Below, in pieces: positions 6,477 to 10,975 of a stretch of DNA of 10,975 nt; within the stretch, counting starts at the first letter, position 1; the number at the start of each line of letters is the position of its first letter. The notes beneath the pieces are model-generated. The model was given only the letters and a program-made list of their open reading frames with translations, ran no database searches and was not told where the DNA came from. Made by a program: the position numbers and the translations under genes. Source of the DNA: an uncultured Eubacteriales bacterium (GTDB lineage: Bacteria; Bacillota; Clostridia; Lachnospirales; Lachnospiraceae); the NCBI GenBank assembly GCA_900321525.1, contig ONWL01000100.1:1-10975 (forward strand). Reading direction: 5' to 3'.

Positions 6477-6668
6477 TTACTGTGAATTAATCAGACGAAG
6501 TAGTTGCTCTCTGTATTTATAAAATTCAGGAGAGAACTTAATGTCGGTTGCTCTTTCTTCAATGATCTGACGAGAGAAATTCACCTGAATATCTTCAATC
6601 ACCTTGCCTGGATGTCTGCTGAGTACAATGATTCTGGATGCCAAAAGCAATGCTTCCTCATATATTGT
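6477..6668 (-). pseudogene. C-terminal remnant of a sulfonate/taurine-type ABC transporter ATPase
   Basis: On the minus strand, the frame from 6662 to a TAA at 6479-6477 has 61 codons. It begins YEEALLLASRIIVLSRHPGK, continues through VIEDIQVNFSRQ and ends SPEFYKYREQLLRLINSQ. This is the end of an ATPase of the NitT/TauT (SsuB/TauB) group: the residues just after the switch histidine (family THDIEEALxLADRIxVLS), the RPG turn, and the SPEF...R..L..L tail. Walker A, the LSGGQ signature and Walker B are all absent, and the first residues run out of frame into the upstream regulator-like gene. About three quarters of a normal ATPase of about 250 residues is gone, presumably with the permease and binding-protein genes. 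Next to an isethionate lyase, the intact transporter probably imported isethionate or related sulfonates. Confidence 0.8.
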
Positions 6669-7342
6669 ATAATCGAATCAAGCGACTCATTATGTCTGGG
6701 ATTTAAAAGCAGAAATTCATCAAACAGCTGTTTCAATTTATTTTTATGTTCCTCTACATCTATTGCCTCCGGTGACAAAAATTCCTGTTCATTCAGATAC
6801 AGATCCAACCAGTCATTTTGTTCAAATACCGCCTGCACCACCTGATCTGCTGCCTCTGAAAAAAGATGCAACCGGCAGAGATGCTCTGTATAATTGTATA
6901 GTTCTGCTTCCTGCCGCAAAAATAATCCCAGAAGCTCATTGGCATATTTTTCAATGGAATCTATGGTTTTTACGTTTTCTGACTGAATCCGCTGAAACAG
7001 GGAACGAATTGTCTTTTGGTCAAATGGAAGTGTCCAATAATCGTCAATTCCCAGTAAAATTCCAATCCGCGCAGATTCAAAATTTCCATTTTGGCCACAA
7101 AATACGATGTGGGAACACTGGCTCTTTTTGATTTCCCGGAATATTTGATACTCCTTTGGGCCTACCAGACTTGCTTCTACGATCAACAAATCAAAGCATT
7201 TCTTTTTCCATACATCTGTCAACGATTTGACATCCACCCATACCGCTTCAATTTCAAATCCGGTGTTTTCTCCCCAGATATGCAATGCTGTAATCTGTGC
7301 AAGTAAATCACTGTTTTTTAAAACCAGCCCTGTCTTATACAT
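6599..7342 (-). CDS. pseudo-receiver response-regulator-like protein, probably truncated at the C-terminus
   Basis: Residues 1-120 have the receiver-domain pattern: a first strand MYKTGLVLKN, FDLLIVEASLVG at 50-61, SHIVFCGQ at 77-84, GIDDYWTLPF at 98-107. The phosphoacceptor Asp is replaced by Glu56 and the conserved Lys of the KPF motif by Leu105, so it cannot be a normal phosphorylation switch. Residues about 120-225 form a helical region I do not recognise. The last 20 or so residues, from around Tyr-Met-Arg-Lys-His, are not real protein: they are the ABC ATPase remnant read in a wrong frame. An AraC-type DNA-binding domain is expected at this position in such regulators and may have been lost. 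The ATG at 7342 is preferred over an in-frame TTG at 7369 because GAGGTG lies seven bases upstream. It was probably the operon's regulator. Confidence 0.6.
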   Translation of the reverse strand: MYKTGLVLKNSDLLAQITALHIWGENTGFEIEAVWVDVKSLTDVWKKKCFDLLIVEASLVGPKEYQIFREIKKSQCSHIVFCGQNGNFESARIGILLGIDDYWTLPFDQKTIRSLFQRIQSENVKTIDSIEKYANELLGLFLRQEAELYNYTEHLCRLHLFSEAADQVVQAVFEQNDWLDLYLNEQEFLSPEAIDVEEHKNKLKQLFDEFLLLNPRHNESLDSIIQYMRKHCFWHPESLYSADIQAR

Positions 7343-7349
7343 GGCATTG

Positions 7350-7355
7350 CACCTC
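7350..7355 (-). promoter_or_regulatory. ribosome binding site deciding the regulator start
   Basis: On the minus strand GAGGTG lies seven bases before the ATG at 7342. It argues against the in-frame TTG at 7369 that overlaps the islB stop, and it makes the protein begin directly with the first receiver strand. Confidence 0.6.
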
Positions 7356-7365
7356 TTTTCCTCAC

Positions 7366-8241
7366 TCAATTTACGTATTTTGTTTTTAGCATTTCAAATG
7401 CTATTTCCTCTACCTCTTTTGGCAAATCAGGATAATTTCTGCCAAGCATTGCATATTTATTCTGCCCAAACCGATGATAGGGCAGCAACTCATAGGTGAA
7501 ATTGCTGTAGGGAGAAAGAAATTCCCTGATTGCTCCGATTTCCTCTTCTGTATCATTGACAGTGGGAATCACCGGTGTACGAATCCGTTTTGGAATATGC
7601 GGAAATTCCTCAAAGAGTATTTTGATATTTTCTAAAATCAGCCGATTGGAGCCTCCTGTATACTGGATATGTTTTTTCTCATCCATCAGTTTGATGTCAA
7701 ACATCACATAATCCAGATACGCCGCTGCTTTTCGCAAATCGTCACTCTTACAACAACCACAGGTTTCTATGGCAGTGTGAAGCCGTCTTCTCTTCGCCTC
7801 CCGAAGCAATTCTACTGCAAAATCCCCCTGCACCAGCGGCTCCCCTCCGGAAAGGGTCATACCACCCTTTCCATGACGGTAAAATACCCATTCCCGTTCC
7901 ACCTTTTCTAACACTTCGGCTACGGTTACTTCTGTTCCATAAACGGAACATGCTTTGGACGGGCAGACCGCCGCACATTGACTACAGTTGGTACACAAGT
8001 CAAAATTCAGACTTCCATTTTGAATGGCATGCACACTGCACACACCCTCACAACGGCTGCATCCTTTCTCCCAGATACACTTTCCCTTGTCAAAATAAAT
8101 CTCTGGATGAGGCAACTGGGATTCCGGATTGGAACACCAGATGCAGCGCAGAGGACAGCCTTTCAGGAATACCACTGTCCGGATTCCCGGTCCATCATGC
8201 AACGAATAAGACTGGATGTTGAATATCGTCCCTGTTGTCAT
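7366..8241 (-). CDS. islB: glycyl-radical enzyme activase for isethionate sulfite-lyase
   Basis: A radical-SAM enzyme that uses a [4Fe-4S] cluster to cleave S-adenosylmethionine and place the glycyl radical on IslA. The 291 residues carry the activase signature CxxxCxxC at Cys29/33/36 (GCPLRCIWCSNPE) and an inserted ferredoxin-like region with two further cysteine sets, at about Cys55-68 and Cys83/86/89/93. The latter is the two-cluster domain typical of activases for non-PFL glycyl radical enzymes. MTLSGGEPL (about 128-136) is the SAM-binding GGE motif. HDGPGIRTVVFLKGC near the N-terminus is also diagnostic. The ATG overlaps the islA stop codon by four bases (ATGA), so the two are translationally coupled. 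Its partner assignment rests on this coupling. It acts only without oxygen. Confidence 0.93.
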   Translation of the reverse strand: MTTGTIFNIQSYSLHDGPGIRTVVFLKGCPLRCIWCSNPESQLPHPEIYFDKGKCIWEKGCSRCEGVCSVHAIQNGSLNFDLCTNCSQCAAVCPSKACSVYGTEVTVAEVLEKVEREWVFYRHGKGGMTLSGGEPLVQGDFAVELLREAKRRRLHTAIETCGCCKSDDLRKAAAYLDYVMFDIKLMDEKKHIQYTGGSNRLILENIKILFEEFPHIPKRIRTPVIPTVNDTEEEIGAIREFLSPYSNFTYELLPYHRFGQNKYAMLGRNYPDLPKEVEEIAFEMLKTKYVN

Positions 8242-10700
8242 ATTGCCACATGTCCGGTACGGGAAATGATATCATCCTGCAAATCCTTGGAAAGTTCGCA
8301 GAAATAGGCACTGTAGCCAGCCACTCTCACCAGAAGGCTTCGATACGCCTCTGGATTCTTCTGTGCCGAAATTAATGTTTCACGATTGATGATATTAAAC
8401 TGCAAGTGCCAGAGTTTCAGATCTCCCCATGTACGAATAAAGTCAACCAGCTTTTCCGTACCTTCCTCTCCCTGTACACACTGTGGAGTGAGCTTGATGT
8501 TCAGCAGTCTTGCGGCACGGTTGCGATAGTCATAATTCTTTGTGGCATAATTGGAAAGAATGATGGCCGCAGGACCATTCTTATCTGCTCCCTGTGAAGC
8601 AGAAGACCCATCGGAAAGAGGCAGATATGCCAGTCTGCCGTTTGGTGTGGCAGATACCACTTTTCCAAATGGCACATTAGAAGTAAACGGCACATATCTC
8701 AAATCCAGATGCACGCCCAGTTCTTTGGAATACTGCGCCGTAAATGCCAGCAGCTCCCGATCCAGAATCTTTCCAATCTCATCTGCATAGCTGTCATTGT
8801 TTCCATAAGCAGGTGCATTTTGCAACAGCTGCCTTTCTGCTTCGTATCCTTCAAAGTTATGCTCCAATGCAGTCTTGACCTGTTCTAATGTCAATGCCTG
8901 ATCCTCGAATACCACCTTCTTAATGGCAGACAGAGAATCAATGACAGTACCATATCCGATAAACTCAAAATAGCCAAGGTCGATACCACCTTCAATCTTC
9001 GGAGTATGGATATCCTTGCACTGCTCCATGCAAAGGGCATGTAAAGAAGAACCCAGCGGAGACGCAAAATGTTCTGCTCTTAATCGAATGATCTCATGCT
9101 GCTGAATAAAAGCATGCTTCATGAAATTCTTCTGCTGTTTCAGATACGCAGCAAAGAATTCCTCAAAGGTTTTGAACTCTGAAACCTCACCGGTCTGTAA
9201 GCCAATCACCTCATCTCCATATTTCAGCATTTTGCCATTGTATATGGTCATTTCTACCGCTGCGGCAAAATTGATGTATGCACAAGGGGAAGTATAGGTA
9301 TCCCTGTTTGGCATTCTCACCTCTGCACAGCCGGAAACAGAATAATCATACGCTTCTTCAAAATTTGCCCCCTTGGAAAGAAGCAGCGGAATCACTTCCT
9401 CATCATTGATCAGTTTGGGGAATCCACTTCCGTCTTTGATGGTCTCTGCCACCTCATACAAATACCGTTCCGGTGACAGAGTGTGAATTCTTGCTGCCAA
9501 ATCCGGATAGTTCAATGGAAACTCTCTCTTGGAGCGCAGGAAAATATAGGTCAACTCATTAGTGGCATCTCTGCCATCCTTAGTCTGACCACCGATGGTC
9601 ACTGCTTCCCAGTGGGCATAACCCTCATTGAATGCACCCCCTGCCTTGGAAAGATACAGGTCAATATATTGTGCCATAGAAACCCATACGCACTCTAACA
9701 ATTCTTCTACTTTATCATCTTCAATCAGACCCTTTTCCTGATCTGCCTTGTAGTAAGGATACAGGTACTGGTTCATTCTTCCATTGGAAATGATGGTTCC
9801 AGTCTTCTGCTCAATTCTGGAAAACAGCTGTACAAACCACTGGCTTTGCAGTGCCTCATAAAAGCTTTCTGCCGGTTCCGCCGGTACCTTGTTGGCAATA
9901 CGGGCAATTTCTAACAGCTCTGCCTTTCTAAATGGATCGGTTTCCTTTGCAGCCTTTTCCTCTGCCAGCTTGCTGTGTCTCTTTGCCCAAAGGATGATGG
10001 CATCCGCAGTAATGATAATGGCTTCTAAGAACGGCTTTTTCTCTGTATTGTCCAGTGGACTAAATTCATCCAGTGCAGAAAGACGCTCCTCTGCCTCTTT
10101 CTTAATGCCATTGAAGCCCACCTTCAATACCTTTTCATAATCATGCACCCACTGAATAGAGGAACGGAAAGAAGCCGTTTCATTGACAATAAAGCGGGAA
10201 GTCAGTTCCTCATCCTGATTGTAAGTATAACGGAAGGTTTCCTCCGGAATGGCTGCTGCCAATGCCTCATGGAAGGTCTTGCCCTTCCAGTATGGGGAAA
10301 TCTCATGAATAATGTACTCTGCGTCTTCCTCTGTAATGTCAAATGGAGAACTGTCACGGGATGGCAAACTCTTGATTGCTTCATCCAGAAAATCTCCATC
10401 TAACTCCGGATACAAAATCCCATATCTTCCTGCCTTACCGGCTCTGCCTGCAATCAGCTGGTCGTCATCCACATATACGGTTGCATGTTCTGCATATTTG
10501 TAGAGTGCCTTTGCCCAACGCAAAACAAGTGGCTGCCCCTCGGTCTCTTTGAAAGATTCTGTAAAATACTTTCCTCTCTCAATGTCTATCTTCGGACGTG
10601 TCCCCTGAAACCCTGCAAGGATTTTGGACGCACGCTTCTCTGTATCTTTTTTGTTTTCCAGGATTCTTCTTTCCTGCAATGAATATACAATTGCCGACAT
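8238..10700 (-). CDS. islA: isethionate sulfite-lyase, glycyl radical enzyme
   Basis: Cleaves the C-S bond of isethionate (2-hydroxyethanesulfonate, from taurine) to acetaldehyde and sulfite, without oxygen, in the cytoplasm. The PFL-like barrel fills most of the protein. The thiyl cysteine is in SVSGCAEVRMPN (Cys458, with catalytic Glu460) and the C-terminal radical loop is VRVAGYSAYF (Gly795). Counted from the upstream ATG at 10730, ten residues earlier, the key positions become Arg189, Gln193, Trp374, Cys468, Glu470, Arg678, Phe682 and Gly805. These equal the numbers I recall for the sulfonate pocket and radical residues of Bilophila IslA, and they argue against choline, propanediol, hydroxyproline or arylacetate enzymes. 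The start at 10700 is chosen because GGAGGAG lies just before it; 10730 has no ribosome binding site but stays possible. It leads the operon and is coupled to islB. The enzyme appears intact. Confidence 0.9.
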   Translation of the reverse strand: MSAIVYSLQERRILENKKDTEKRASKILAGFQGTRPKIDIERGKYFTESFKETEGQPLVLRWAKALYKYAEHATVYVDDDQLIAGRAGKAGRYGILYPELDGDFLDEAIKSLPSRDSSPFDITEEDAEYIIHEISPYWKGKTFHEALAAAIPEETFRYTYNQDEELTSRFIVNETASFRSSIQWVHDYEKVLKVGFNGIKKEAEERLSALDEFSPLDNTEKKPFLEAIIITADAIILWAKRHSKLAEEKAAKETDPFRKAELLEIARIANKVPAEPAESFYEALQSQWFVQLFSRIEQKTGTIISNGRMNQYLYPYYKADQEKGLIEDDKVEELLECVWVSMAQYIDLYLSKAGGAFNEGYAHWEAVTIGGQTKDGRDATNELTYIFLRSKREFPLNYPDLAARIHTLSPERYLYEVAETIKDGSGFPKLINDEEVIPLLLSKGANFEEAYDYSVSGCAEVRMPNRDTYTSPCAYINFAAAVEMTIYNGKMLKYGDEVIGLQTGEVSEFKTFEEFFAAYLKQQKNFMKHAFIQQHEIIRLRAEHFASPLGSSLHALCMEQCKDIHTPKIEGGIDLGYFEFIGYGTVIDSLSAIKKVVFEDQALTLEQVKTALEHNFEGYEAERQLLQNAPAYGNNDSYADEIGKILDRELLAFTAQYSKELGVHLDLRYVPFTSNVPFGKVVSATPNGRLAYLPLSDGSSASQGADKNGPAAIILSNYATKNYDYRNRAARLLNIKLTPQCVQGEEGTEKLVDFIRTWGDLKLWHLQFNIINRETLISAQKNPEAYRSLLVRVAGYSAYFCELSKDLQDDIISRTGHVAI

Positions 10701-10702
10701 AA

Positions 10703-10709
10703 CTCCTCC
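10703..10709 (-). promoter_or_regulatory. ribosome binding site of islA
   Basis: On the minus strand GGAGGAG ends two bases before the ATG at 10700, with GGAGG four bases away. It is a strong but unusually close site. If translation began at 10730, this site would lie inside the reading frame and encode Gly-Gly-Val, which is typical of an overextended start. Confidence 0.6.
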
Positions 10710-10752
10710 ATTCCAAACTTCATGCACCAAAGTACAGTGTGTTTAAGAAAAT

Positions 10753-10797
10753 CATATCCAGTATATTACATAAAGCATATAGGCTTACTAGGATATG
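10753..10797 (-). promoter_or_regulatory. possible operator in the islA leader
   Basis: CATATCC (10753-10759) and GGATATG (10791-10797) form a 7-base inverted repeat with a 31-base centre, about 55 bases upstream of islA. A TATACT-like -10 lies between the arms, but I find no convincing -35. A binding site for a dimeric regulator is possible; this is inference only. Confidence 0.25.
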
Positions 10798-10904
10798 TGA
10801 CAAAAAAATAAATCGCACTGACATGCGTCTTTCTTTTTCTATGTTTATACCACAATTTTCCCTTCGCTGCAATGATTCCATATATGAAAAAATTCTATAA
10901 ATTT

Positions 10905-10946
10905 TCTCACATAAGAAGAATCTATCTGGATTTTTCTTATGTGAGA
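10905..10946. repeat. 13-bp inverted repeat upstream of islA
   Basis: A perfect pair, TCTCACATAAGAA (10905-10917) with TTCTTATGTGAGA (10934-10946), around a 16-base loop. It lies about 205 bases upstream of islA. On the minus strand a T-run follows only after an A/T-rich gap, so it could be the terminator of a gene beyond the window or a regulatory site for the isl operon. The 275 bases from 10701 to the window end contain no supported gene. Confidence 0.55.
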
Positions 10947-10975
10947 TGTGCCTATATGTTACACACAAAATGCTT

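Noticed and set aside
6504..6845. A 113-codon plus-strand frame over the regulator/ATPase junction
   Set aside because: It is the antisense of the regulator and ATPase remnant; its translation resembles no family and it has no ribosome binding site.
6477..7342. Programmed frameshift making one regulator-ATPase fusion protein
   Set aside because: The ATPase part lacks Walker A, the signature motif and Walker B, so a fused product would have no ATPase function. A deletion is the simpler reading.
7343..7369. TTG start of the regulator overlapping the islB stop
   Set aside because: A rare start codon with no site of its own, adding nine residues before the first receiver strand; GAGGTG favours 7342. 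Coupled reinitiation is not fully excluded.
8238..10700. Pyruvate formate-lyase, choline TMA-lyase, glycerol/propanediol dehydratase or hydroxyproline dehydratase
   Set aside because: There is a single thiyl cysteine in GCAE rather than PFL's adjacent cysteine pair, and the Arg189/Gln193/Trp374/Arg678 set fits a sulfonate pocket. No microcompartment, choline or proline genes lie nearby.
1..10975. CRISPR array, tRNA genes, riboswitch, phage genes or intact transposase
   Set aside because: No regularly spaced direct repeats, no cloverleaf other than the tmRNA ends, no recognisable riboswitch core, and no phage or transposase protein motifs were seen on either strand.

Overview
The window looks like chromosomal DNA from an anaerobic Firmicute, most likely a gut Lachnospiraceae-type Clostridium. 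The grounds are strong AGGAGG-type ribosome binding sites, a tmRNA with no encoded CCA and the tag ADENLAFAA, a rubrerythrin, an oxygen-sensitive glycyl radical enzyme, and moderate-to-low GC. The taxonomy is inferred from these features only.

Layout, left to right. (1) 159-757 (+): remnants of an adjacent ibrA/ibrB-type pair, a PAPS-reductase-like DUF3440 protein and a ParB-like partner. The first has lost its middle and tail and the second its N-terminal domain. (2) 982-1501 (-): an intact ssrA (tmRNA) gene with a TTGACA/17/TAAAAT promoter and a terminator. (3) 1618-4551: housekeeping genes, namely a LysR regulator, rubrerythrin and a pyridoxamine-phosphate-oxidase-fold protein on the minus strand, and uridine phosphorylase on the plus strand. 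The last two are divergent and appear to share one -10 region. (4) 4573-5858: a bidirectional terminator, then a convergent membrane protein with four zinc-ribbon CxxC pairs. (5) 5945-6078: a small palindromic, MITE-like intergenic repeat. (6) 10700 down to 6131 (-): a sulfonate-utilisation operon.

The operon is the main content. It starts with a glycyl radical enzyme whose active-site residues match isethionate sulfite-lyase (IslA/IseG), translationally coupled to its radical-SAM activase (IslB). IslA splits isethionate (2-hydroxyethanesulfonate) into acetaldehyde and sulfite. Downstream is a degenerate response-regulator-like protein. It runs directly, out of frame, into the last 61 codons of a sulfonate/taurine-type ABC transporter ATPase. 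After that comes a cysteine synthase (cysK) that keeps its start and its C-terminal quarter but has lost its middle. The arrangement implies an ancestral operon for isethionate sensing, uptake, C-S cleavage and sulfur assimilation, of which only the lyase and activase remain intact.

The most unusual feature of the window is the repeated pattern of damage. At several separate places, gene ends are intact and joined to each other with the middle missing, while the genes in between are full length. This could be real deletion-driven decay or an assembly/collapse artefact; reads spanning the junctions would decide.
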